Assembly: GCF_000372725.1 (NCBI RefSeq)
Contig: NW_005199109.1
Location: forward strand, 32,165 to 53,156
Reading direction: 5' to 3'
DNA: 20,992 nt
DNA from: Emiliania huxleyi CCMP1516
Lineage: Eukaryota; Haptophyta; Isochrysidales; Noelaerhabdaceae
Of this stretch, positions 8,721 through 15,767 are shown piece by piece (the stretch's first letter is position 1; every line of letters begins with the position of its first letter). Made by a program: the position numbers and the translations under genes. The notes beneath the pieces are model-generated. The model was given only the letters and a program-made list of their open reading frames with translations, made no database searches and was not told where the DNA came from.

Positions 8721-9395
8721 CTAGCCGTCTTCCACATGGTCCCTCGGGTCCCTGCTGCTCCTAATCTCTTCGTACATCCTCCTGCTGATCTCCGCAAAGT
8801 CCTGCTCCCTCCCTCGTCTCGCCCTGCGCGTCTGCTCCGCCTCACCGTCTTCTGCCCTGCGCCGTCTGGCGACGGGTCCTCCATAGTCGGTCGAGGTCGC
8901 CGCCCTCCTCGTGCCTCTTCCCAACGTTCCCTCGGCGGCCGATGCCGTCTGCTCCGGCTCCCCAGTCCCCGGGTCTGCCCTGCTCTCGTCTGCGCTAGTT
9001 TCTGCTTCGTCCTCACCGGCGTCTCTCCTCTTCCTTCTCCCCTTCTTGTATGCTTTGTACATCGCGTCGATTCCTTTTCGCGTGAGCACCAGCCTGAAGC
9101 CCGCCCAGCATCTGAACCGCTCCCTAAGTCGAAGGAGCATCATCAGTCTCACCCACTTCGCTCTCTGCCCACCGTCTCCGCTCCCTCCCGCTTGAGCCGC
9201 CGTCGCGGCCCTCGTTCGTCCCACTGGCTGTTGGCCCGTCCCTGCGTTGCCTGCGTTATCCCTCCTCTGCGACTCCCTCAAGGCCGGCCGAGCCTCTTTC
9301 CACCCAGTGAAGAGCTTCCTCAGCCACTCGATGTGTTCCTCTCTCTTCATTATGCGCGCCGTAGCCTCAAAAAAATAAAATATTCTTAGCTTCAA
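8721..9395 (-). pseudogene. Retroelement-like coding block, last part
   Basis: An open frame of about 220 residues ends about 50 bp before the conserved 3' end above. It is basic, with segments such as EHIEWLRKLFTGWKEARPAL, WVRLMMLLRLRERFRCWAGF and AMYKAYKKGRRKRR, then a Glu/Arg-rich tail. No named domain was identified. The block immediately upstream (9367-9650) runs into it one frame away across a T-rich stretch (TTTTATTTTTTT near 9372), suggesting one ancient reading frame broken by a frameshift. I infer a retrotransposon protein only from the shared (TTTA)n 3' end; a host gene is possible. Confidence 0.4.
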
Positions 9396-9650
9396 GCCCC
9401 CCTCCGAGACTAGGGACAGTCACCACAGATACATACGTCGGTGGGAGTGCCCCCTCATTGAGCCGGATCCACCTCTGCACCGCGCCCGTCGCCGCCTCGG
9501 CCACGACTTGCAAGTTCCTCGTGACCCCGGCGCCAAGGTCCCTCCGGCTCTTCTCCGAGAGATCATCTACCAGCGCCGGCAACACCCCCCCGACGGCTGG
9601 GGCTAGTGCATCGTACCCGTCCTCTTGGTCGGACCATAACGTGTATTAAG
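9367..9650 (-). pseudogene. Retroelement-like coding block, middle part
   Basis: This frame reads YTLWSDQEDGYDALAPAVGG, then LVDDLSEKSRRDLGAGVTRN and VQRWIRLNEGALPPTYVSVV, ending at a stop at 9367-9369. Composition looks coding. It has no ATG at a sensible place and begins right after a stop next to a GGCATAA tandem repeat. Family not recognised; interpreted as part of the same decayed unit as the block 8721-9395. Confidence 0.35.
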
Positions 9651-9666
9651 ATGTGGGCGGACCCAC

Positions 9667-9700
9667 AAGGCATAAGGCATAAGGCATAAGGCATAAGAGG
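9667..9700. repeat. (GGCATAA)4 tandem repeat
   Basis: Four copies of the heptamer GGCATAA separate two coding-like blocks of the putative retroelement and may represent a replication-slippage expansion. Confidence 0.9.
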
Positions 9701-9704
9701 TGAT

Positions 9705-10060
9705 GTGTCCGAGGTAACGTCCGAGCCGTCGGCCGTCAAGGGACCGACGAGCCCGTGCCGCTGCATCCACAAGCCGATTTGCCTCAACGCTTTTGGCAAA
9801 CGGCCAAAGTGCGCCCTGCTCGTGGAGTACGGGAGCAAGGCAAAGCCGTCTCCGACCACCGGGCCGGGATCTTTCGCGGTGTGGTTCTTCGAACCACGAA
9901 GTGGGAGACACATGTCGTCGAAGGCAGCGATCAGCTGCGCTCCGATTGAGGTCCGGGCGCCGTCTGGCTCCGTGGCCCACGTGAGCCCTGATCCGTCGGC
10001 ATACCAGAGGAGCAACCTGCGGCCGCGGAAGCGCCCTTTGGCTCAGCGTCAGGCACTTGC
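9705..10060 (-). pseudogene. Retroelement-like coding block, first part
   Basis: A frame without ATG reads GRRLLLWYADGSGLTWATEP, IGAQLIAAFDDMCLPLRGSK and FGRLPKALRQIGLWMQRHGL. YADGSG weakly resembles the TDGSG start of an RNase H domain, but the following residues do not convincingly fit. The frame degenerates into the GGCATAA repeat. I treat it as a fragment of unknown identity, probably belonging with the two blocks that follow on the same strand. Confidence 0.3.
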
Positions 10061-10197
10061 GCTGGGCGGGCGGTAGCAGCACAGTCTGAGCAAGGTGCCT
10101 AGCACGGTCTGAGGTGGCGCGGGTGGACCTAGATCAGACAGAGCGTGGTAGCGGAGGTTTGACAGAGGTGGCACGCGGGTGGACCCGGCACAGTCTG

Positions 10198-10267
10198 AGT
10201 GAGGAGGTGGCGGGCTGAAGGAGGGCACACAATCTCAGTGAGGAGGTGGCGGGCTGAAGGAGGGCAC
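10198..10267. repeat. 39-bp period direct repeat (two copies)
   Basis: AGTGAGGAGGTGGCGGGCTG followed by AAGGAGGGCAC occurs at 10198-10228 and again at 10237-10267. Looser GTGGCGGGTGGAC-like relatives precede it from about 10105. Confidence 0.9.
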
Positions 10268-10298
10268 GGTATGATCAAGTGCGTAGGGAAGGCGTGCA

Positions 10299-10500
10299 GT
10301 CACCTCCCGGAGGTGGCGGAAGAGCAGGGAGCGTCCGCCGAGGCGAGCACCATGGCCTGCCTGTGGCCGGCGCGGAGACGGCAAAACTCGATGGCGGCGA
10401 GAGCGCGAGTTGTGCTCATCGAGCACGCCGTCGCCGTGATGTGCGCCACGTGGTTGGGAGGGATGCGGAGTCCGCCGTTCATGTAGCCGGCGACCGTCAT
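10299..10500 (-). pseudogene. Possible ketosynthase active-site exon fragment
   Basis: A short minus-strand frame (ATG at 10500) includes PPNHVAHITATACSMSTTRA followed by AAIEFCRLRAG and AMVLASADAP. The order T-A-C-S, then an A-x-x-A-I helix, R-x-G, then A-M-V-L-x-x-A-D-A resembles the active-site Cys region of beta-ketoacyl synthases of fatty-acid or polyketide synthesis. It ends at a possible donor (GGGAG then GTGACT). No neighbouring exon with the catalytic histidines was found, so it is a fragment, an isolated exon or a chance resemblance. Confidence 0.3.
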
Positions 10501-10782
10501 CGGAGGTCATACGCCACAGGCCAGCAATCACTCGGTGACGAGACTATTGATGTAGGCGCGACGCTCTGACACCGAGTGTACACAGTGGTAGTACAAGATA
10601 GACTCACCATGGTCACAAGTCTTTAGTAAAACGCCAGCACTCGACACGACGGAAGGTGTATTGGGCTCGAAGGCGCGGTGAACACAACCGCCTCGAGCGT
10701 ACCGCTACTGTAAAACACGAGCCGAGGGGGCGGGAGGGGGGGCGGCGGGAGGCGGGAGCTGGGTCCAGTGCGCGAGTGCACT

Positions 10783-10866
10783 CTGCTGCTGGGGGGGTCG
10801 GGACCCCCCCCCCCCCAGCAGCAGCGCTCTGCTGCTGGGGGGGTCAGACCCCCCCCCTAGCAGCAG
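10783..10866. repeat. Two tandem GC hairpins
   Basis: CTGCTGCTGGGGGGGTC is followed after two or three bases by its complement GACCCCCCC...AGCAGCAG at 10783-10824. The same arrangement repeats at 10829-10866 with a TAGCAGCAG end. Each unit is a near-perfect inverted repeat, and the two units are direct repeats of each other. Confidence 0.9.
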
Positions 10867-11243
10867 GGACGGGCTTAGAAGTGCAGGGGGGGTACCGAGC
10901 AATGTGCGGCCGCTCTTGCCGGTAGCCGTCGCAAAAGCTATGGCCTCGCCGACCGGTATGCTTTGCGCCCCTGCATCCACGCGACGTCTCAGCGCGGCAC
11001 GTCTGCCCCTCGAGGTGGTGCTGCTCGAAGAGCCGCGTCCGCCGGGGCCCGACAGCAGGCTGCGAGGCTCGTCGCGGACAGGAGCGTTCCCGCCGCTTAG
11101 CTGTCGGCTGGCGCCGCCGCTGCGCTGCCGGCGCCGCCGCTGCTGGGGCGCCGCAACTATACACACACGCCATCGCGCACACCGCATTGTTGCATGGTTG
11201 CACCCACGAGCCACGTCCCCGTCTGGCCTTCCAACATCCATGC
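10867..11243. other. Intergenic region 3' of the monooxygenase
   Basis: Open frames exist on both strands, but none has a recognised domain. It probably contains the monooxygenase 3' untranslated region. Confidence 0.4.
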
Positions 11244-12775
11244 TCACTTGCCCTCCCCCGAGTCGAGCAACTTCTTCACACTCGGGTAGATGGGCGTCGA
11301 CGGCGTCGCGCCCACCCTGCCCAGCCGCCACTCGTCCCAGCGGTACCACGCGTTGGTGAGCGCAGCCACCCTGGGCAACAACAGACGCGCCAGGCCCAGC
11401 TTCCACCCGGGGAGTCCAAGGTCGTCCAACTCGAATGGCCACTCTGTCGGGCCGCGCCCGCGCTCGGCGACTTGAGCGCACGTCCCGCGCGCGCGCTGCT
11501 GCTTTTCTGCGTGGAACTCCTGCTTCCGAGCGAGCATCGCACCCTCAGCCGCGCGCAGCGAGCTCAGGTCGGGCCTGCCCGCGTCGTCGAACGCGCCCTC
11601 CTTCTCGAGCAGGGCCGCCAGCTCGTTGGCATCCTGCATCGCGAGGATCCCGCCGCCGCCCAGCCCGCAGTTGAGCAGTGAGTCGCCGATGCAAACGAGC
11701 GGAAGCGCCACGTCGTCGGCCTCGCGGAGCTCTGTCTCGCCGTGTGTGAACTCGCCGCGCACCTGCGGTCATTGAGCCGAGATTGAGCCGAGATTGAGCC
11801 GAGATACACGCAGAGGAGTGTGTGTGAACTCGGCGCGCCCACCGTCACACGATCGAGGCTCCGGATCGCATCGCGCCACGACTCGTCGAAGACCTCGCCC
11901 ATGTCATGCAGCACCCACCTCTTCACCTTGTCGAGCCGTTCATCGGTCATGATGCCCGAGGCACGTGAGCTTGGTGGGCTGACGCCGATCTCGTCGAGGA
12001 GAGACTCGGCGCTGTCGAGGTGGTTCAGCTGGTAGAAGCAGCACGTGCGCCCGTCGTTCGACCCGGCGCCGAAGCGCTGCAAAAAGATTAGGTATCCGCG
12101 CCCGTAGCCGGCCACGCTGCCGTACTTGCGCAGCCGTGCCAGCAGCGGTGCGCCGCAGGCAGCCTCCGGCGAGTTGATGACGCCATGGATGTGGACCGTG
12201 CCGCCAAACGCCTTTCCGCCGCTCGCGTCCACTACTCGATGGTGCCGGAGAGTGGAATGCAGACCCATGGCGTCGATGATCAGGTCGAACACGCCCAACG
12301 CCTTTCCGCCGTCGCCAAACAGCTCGCAGCCGCCGTCCACGTGCAGCCGTGCGTCGCGCACGGCCGTGTCGAAAACGACGCCCGTGTTTGCTCGCGTCGC
12401 CATTTCGTCGAGCAGGATATCACGCAGCGCGCCCCGGTTGGTCTCCGGCCGTGCCGCAAATGTCCCAGGAAACAGCCAGCGCAGCAGTGCCGGTCGGAAC
12501 ATGACCCCGGCGGGCTCAGGACCGTGCGAGCCGATGCGGAAGAAGGCCATGTGATCGGAGTAAGGCTGGCTGCAGTCCCAGTACTTGTGATAGACGCCGG
12601 CTCGCGCAAGCGCCTCCTGGCCATTTGCATCTAGGTCCAGCCCATACCCCTGGTCGCGAGCCGCCGGCGCCCGCTCGAGCACCGTCACATGCACGTGCGG
12701 GAGCCGGCGAGAGAGGATGCCAGCGAGTGTGAGGCCAGAGATGCCAGCGCCAGCGATGCCGACTCGAATCGTCAT
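11244..12775 (-). CDS. FAD-dependent monooxygenase (UbiH/PHBH-like), 2 exons
   Basis: Exon 1 runs 12775-11843 and exon 2 runs 11762-11244; spliced, they give about 483 residues. The N-terminus VGIAGAGISGLTLAGIL is the Rossmann GxGxxG ADP-binding motif, followed by an acidic strand end (TVLERAP). FDLIIDAMGLHSTLR at about residue 190 sits where the family's DG motif lies (normally ...GADGxxSxVR; here the second D-G is altered to D-A-M-G). VCIGDSLLNCGLGGGGILAM + QDANELA in exon 2 is the GD motif that contacts the FAD ribityl chain. Class A flavoprotein hydroxylases oxidise aromatic or polycyclic substrates with NAD(P)H and O2; the substrate is not predictable. The start ATG is preceded by a non-coding region, and the stop is TGA at 11244-11246. 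No targeting peptide is evident. Confidence 0.85.
11763..11842 (-). other. Intron of the monooxygenase gene (80 nt)
   Basis: Donor ACG then GTGGGC at 11842 and acceptor CCGCAG at 11763 give a phase-0 junction, joining ...SLDRVT to VRGEFTHGE... and restoring the GD-motif frame. The intron holds three tandem ATTGAGCCGAG units (11771-11803). Its first 24 bases duplicate the beginning of exon 2. Confidence 0.8.
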
Positions 12776-13165
12776 GTATGATGTCGTGCAGCAGGTTGGG
12801 GACCTTGTGCTGCTCCCATCCTCGTTTGCTTTGGAGGTTTTCTTCTTTCTTTTACGGGCTGCAGATGCAGCGCTTGTCTGTCGTTCTCCACACCGCCGTG
12901 GCGTGGCAGACGGTGAACGAGCTAGCGTGCGGGGACAGCGGCATTGTGCACGGAGCTAAGTGCATTGCCGTTCTTAACGGAGTCGCTTAGGCGGCTCCGG
13001 TGGTGTGCCGGTGATAGTACTAGCACGCGCCAGTTCGCACCTGTGTCGAGCCTGTCTGCTGTGAGAGAGAGTTGTTTTGTTTAAATTCTTTTACGTCTTT
13101 TACCGCCCTGGGGCGGGGCTGTCCCGAACGAAAAAAAAGTGCCGCGGGCAGCGTGGCGCATCTAC
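12776..13165. other. Upstream region of the monooxygenase
   Basis: No gene recognised. It contains an imperfect hairpin near 12977-13000 (CGGAGTCGC / GGCGGCTCCG) and an AT-rich patch at 13070-13100. The promoter of the minus-strand monooxygenase is expected here, but no defined box is evident. Confidence 0.4.
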
Positions 13166-13748
13166 TTAACCCTTTTGCTTCATAAGGGTCCTGAGGACCC
13201 AATCTCGATATATCTCCAGTCGTAGCGGTGGAACTTTAAAACGCTAAACGGCTCGGTAAATATTTAGCCATATATGAGAGGATTACGCCACAGTGTCGTT
13301 TGAGTCGACAGTAAATCTCCCACAGCCCACGTAAATCCGTCTTTTTCAGGCACCCGGAGCCCTCCGCGGCCGCTTCTACGCCGGCGAAGCACCATTCAAG
13401 CTGCTGTACGGCCCCGGCATCGCCTCCCCTGGCTTAGCTCTCAGTCAAGATATTGTGCACATGGATGGCCTCTATCTACAATATACTCACTGACACTGAA
13501 CCTCCCAGAGCTCGTCCCGGTCCGTCACGGCCATCCTCGTCCTCCGGCGGGCCCCCGGCCGCGGCGCGGTGCGGCGGCGTCACAAATCCGAACGCAGAGC
13601 ACCGGGACGCGGTCGGGCGATCTGAGGCCCAGGTAGGCGAATGCATTGCCCATCCAGGGCTATCACCTGGACCTATCAACAGGCGCCTGCGGCGCCGTGC
13701 TCAGGAGTTGGTTTTCACTCGCTCGAAATGTGTACGTAAAAGGGTTAA
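13166..13748. mobile_element. piggyBac-like TTAA element (575 bp between TTAA sites)
   Basis: TTAACCCTTTT at 13166-13176 is mirrored by AAAAGGGTTAA at 13738-13748. piggyBac elements insert at and duplicate TTAA and begin with CCC. The left end continues with a GGGTCC-TGA-GGACCC hairpin (13186-13200), a feature often seen next to piggyBac ends. The matching inverted repeat is short (7 bp plus TTAA) and there is no transposase, so it would be a non-autonomous copy. The left third is AT-rich compared with its surroundings. Confidence 0.5.
13350..13491 (+). other. Exon-like frame inside the TTAA element
   Basis: A pyrimidine-rich acceptor (GTCTTTTTCAG) near 13340-13350 is followed by an open frame of about 47 codons (APGALRGRFYAGEAPFKLLY and DIVHMDGLYLQYTH are parts of it) ending at a TGA near 13491. 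The composition looks coding. I do not recognise it. It may be the last exon of a captured or transposon-encoded gene, or chance. Confidence 0.25.
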
Positions 13749-13994
13749 GATGGACAACACGTGTCGCGTGTGATGGCTGATGCTAAGCGCCCGGAGGAGC
13801 GCCGAGAGACGCGAGAGAGAGAATAGAATGAATTCATGGGCGTGGCACATTTAGAGAAGTGAAGGGAGGGAATTGAAAAAAAACGCTCACGACGATTCAC
13901 ACGAAGAAATCAACACGAAACGTACCGTAGGCGAGGGCGCGAGCAGGAGCACGCGAGGCAGCAACACAACCAACAGGCCAGTCTCGCCCCCTCG
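13749..13994. other. Short intergenic region
   Basis: No gene recognised; includes a GAGA run near 13810 and an A run at 13877. It may carry the 3' untranslated region of the secreted Cys-rich protein gene. Confidence 0.4.
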
Positions 13995-14192
13995 TCAACA
14001 TGCACACGAGACCCCTCGCGCCTGGGCGTTAGTCGGGTCGTACGAGTACGTAGCCTGCCCGCCACCGAACGAGTTCCCGAGCCCGCTCAGGTCAGCCCAA
14101 TAGGAGGGCGACGGCCGATAGGAGGGCGGCGGCTCAGCAGCATTTCGGATCGGGCTGGGCCGCGAAGAGTAGCCGCCGAGCGGAGCCTGCAT
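13995..14192 (-). other. Alternative 3' exon candidate of the Cys-rich gene
   Basis: After a possible acceptor (CACGCATGCAG) a minus-strand frame runs APLGGYSSRPSPIRNAAEPP, then PSYWADLSGLGNSFGGGQAT, to a stop at 13995. Pro/Tyr/Ser composition looks coding, but no donor I can see gives the right phase, so its link to the secreted protein is unproven. Confidence 0.3.
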
Positions 14193-14967
14193 GCGTGCGG
14201 AAGGCAGCCCAATCGGCCCAAGCGTCGTACCTACCTCCCAGCGATGGCGCTATCGGCGTACCTGAACAGTCGACACAGCCGCCGCCGTAGCAGTTGTAGC
14301 AGTCACTTCCCACCGTATCAATCGCTTCGTTAGAGCAGCGGATCAGCGAGCAGAGGGATGCGGGTGTCGGGCATGCTTTCTCCGTACAGGCCGCCATGGC
14401 CTTCAGCCCGTTGTCTGGGCAGAAGCAGGTGTTGCATCCGTCGGCCGAAGCAAAGTCCTTGCCGGGCTCGCAGGTGGCATGCTCAGAGGGTGGGCCCGAA
14501 GACTCCTGCAACACTCGCCACGCCGCCCCAGTGCACTCTGCTTGGGTGATGAAGTAGCAGCCGGCGACGACGCCCGCGAGATTTTCTTTGCAGTTCAGGT
14601 CGTATTTGCACACGAGGCCCTCCGAAGAGGCGCCACAGGCAGAGTTTGCCGTCGGCTGCTCGGTCGGACACGGCTTACTCACGCTCGTTGCGCAGATGGT
14701 GCCCTGTTGGAGGCAAGCAATTGGCGTGCAGCATGCCGAGTCAGACTGTCTCTCAAGCGGGGCACCGGCCATGGCGAAGCCCATGCCGGTCTGGATGCCC
14801 GTGTTCATCAAGTCCTGCCAGGTGGGTGCCGGCGCCGCAGCTTTGTCGCCGACGCAGGAGTATGCGCTTTGGTTTTTTGCGACTTCGGCAAGGTCGGCGC
14901 ATACCGCGAGCGCGGGTGGGAACAGGGTGAGGAGCAGACCGTAGCAGAGCCTCAGGGGTGGCGACAT
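14134..14967 (-). CDS. Secreted Cys-rich protein with pacifastin-like domain
   Basis: About 277 residues from the ATG at 14967 to TGA at 14134-14136. This start is preferred because it yields a clean signal peptide, MSPPLRLCYGLLLTLFPPAL + AVC-A. An upstream in-frame ATG at 15090 would bury the signal. The mature part has about 25 cysteines. One segment reads CEPGKDF..DGCNTCFCPDNG, then ACTEKAC, which matches the pacifastin (locust protease-inhibitor) pattern C-x(n)-C-N-x-C-x-C-x-x-x-G-x(n)-C-T-x-x-x-C. A second Cys cluster, SDCYNCYGGGCVDCSG, follows. The product is probably extracellular and possibly a serine-protease inhibitor; function is inferred. An alternative 3' end exists: the other frame at 14192-13995 reads PSPIRNAAEPPPSYRPSPSY and could be reached by splicing. 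Confidence 0.65.
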   Translation of the reverse strand: MSPPLRLCYGLLLTLFPPALAVCADLAEVAKNQSAYSCVGDKAAAPAPTWQDLMNTGIQTGMGFAMAGAPLERQSDSACCTPIACLQQGTICATSVSKPCPTEQPTANSACGASSEGLVCKYDLNCKENLAGVVAGCYFITQAECTGAAWRVLQESSGPPSEHATCEPGKDFASADGCNTCFCPDNGLKAMAACTEKACPTPASLCSLIRCSNEAIDTVGSDCYNCYGGGCVDCSGTPIAPSLGGRYDAWADWAAFRTHAGSARRLLFAAQPDPKCC

Positions 14968-15097
14968 GGTGGCGACAGCGGCACGCAGCGAGCACAACCA
15001 AGCTCGGACCTCGGGCCTGTCACAATCGAGCGGCAGTGTACCTAAGTACCTGCGTATCTCCGGGTCGCCCGATGGAAAAAGCAACGGCATCCGCTAG

Positions 15098-15340
15098 AGA
15101 GAGAGAGAGAGGAGGGGAGGGCGCATGCGTAACGACGCTGCTAGAGATGCCTTTCGGGGCCCAGAGATAAAACTTCTGATGCCATGCGTGACCTAGTAGT
15201 GTCCCCAGCTATGGGCGTGTCCACGTTGGAGCCAGGTGTGGTGTGGACGCGAGAATAGCTCCGCCGTTCATGGAGGCAACCGATGCGAGTCGACTGGTGT
15301 GTGTCGTCGTGGTTTCGTATCAAGAATTCTCTCTCTCTCT
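15098..15340. mobile_element. Insertion with 10-bp direct repeats and (AG)n/(CT)n ends
   Basis: The 10-mer CATCCGCTAG occurs directly on both sides (15088-15097 and 15341-15350). Inside it the left end is an AGAGAG run and the right end a CTCTCT run, which together form a terminal inverted repeat. This is the signature of an insertion with target-site duplication. It contains the second copy of the dispersed repeat (15148-15327). The inserted piece is 243 bp with no coding capacity. Confidence 0.65.
15148..15327 (-). repeat. Dispersed repeat, copy 2 (180 bp)
   Basis: Near-identical to 1669-1855 (two substitutions, one 7-bp deletion). Its inner edge is 181 bp upstream of the secreted protein start, which is nearly the same spacing and the same orientation relative to the gene as for copy 1. 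Read on the minus strand it carries a 20-codon upstream frame beginning MNGGAILA. Confidence 0.85.
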
Positions 15341-15394
15341 CATCCGCTAGTCAGCCCTTGCGGCCCGCACTTTGTTTTAATTCTTTTTCTCGCG

Positions 15395-15628
15395 ATGGCT
15401 ACCCCGGCGTGCCGCCGCTCGCACCGCCTCGCCGGCGCCGCTGCCACCGCCGCCGCCCGCTCGCCGGACACGCCGCCGTCCGTCCGCCTCCTCGACCCTC
15501 CCCACGGACCTCCTCGTGCGCGCCATCCCAGCCCCAGAGTGGCCTGCTCGAAGGCCGCCCTGCTCTCGGCACGTGCGTTGCTGACTGCGATAGCACTGTC
15601 TGACAATTCACCCAGAAAGAGCCGTTGA
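15395..15628 (+). pseudogene. Possible frameshifted F-box remnant
   Basis: An ATG-started frame, MATPACRRSHRLAGAAA then SVRLLD, is followed in the next frame by LPTDLLVRAI. Reading through one extra C near 15499 would give an LLDLPTDLLVRAI stretch like the first helix of an F-box (L-x-x-L-P-x-x-L-L-x-x-I). The sequence then loses similarity. It is a short, low-confidence remnant. The minus strand of the same stretch also has frames of coding appearance (LGLNFMYDVARRLFNGSF), probably 3' untranslated sequence of the channel gene. Confidence 0.25.
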
Positions 15629-15767
15629 AGAGCCGTCGAGCTACATCGTACATGAAGTTGAGACCCAAATCGTCGTGGTGGTGTGACTGTGTACTTGTCC
15701 CCACCTCCTCGGCGACACACGAGAGGCAAGCTCGTTTGCACACGGACCCACGACGCCCCCCGGCGCC

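Noticed and set aside
9980..10040. YADGSG as a reverse transcriptase YADD or RNase H TDGSG motif
   Set aside because: The surrounding residues do not follow either family far enough to support a domain call.
10904..11359. Plus-strand open frame overlapping the 3' end of the monooxygenase
   Set aside because: No domain, Arg/Pro/Ser-rich, and it runs antisense into a confirmed exon.
15098..15340. The insertion upstream of the Cys-rich gene as an introner-type intron
   Set aside because: On the minus strand it has a good CTCTCTCTAG acceptor, but no GT donor at the other target-duplication edge, and it lies outside the likely coding region.
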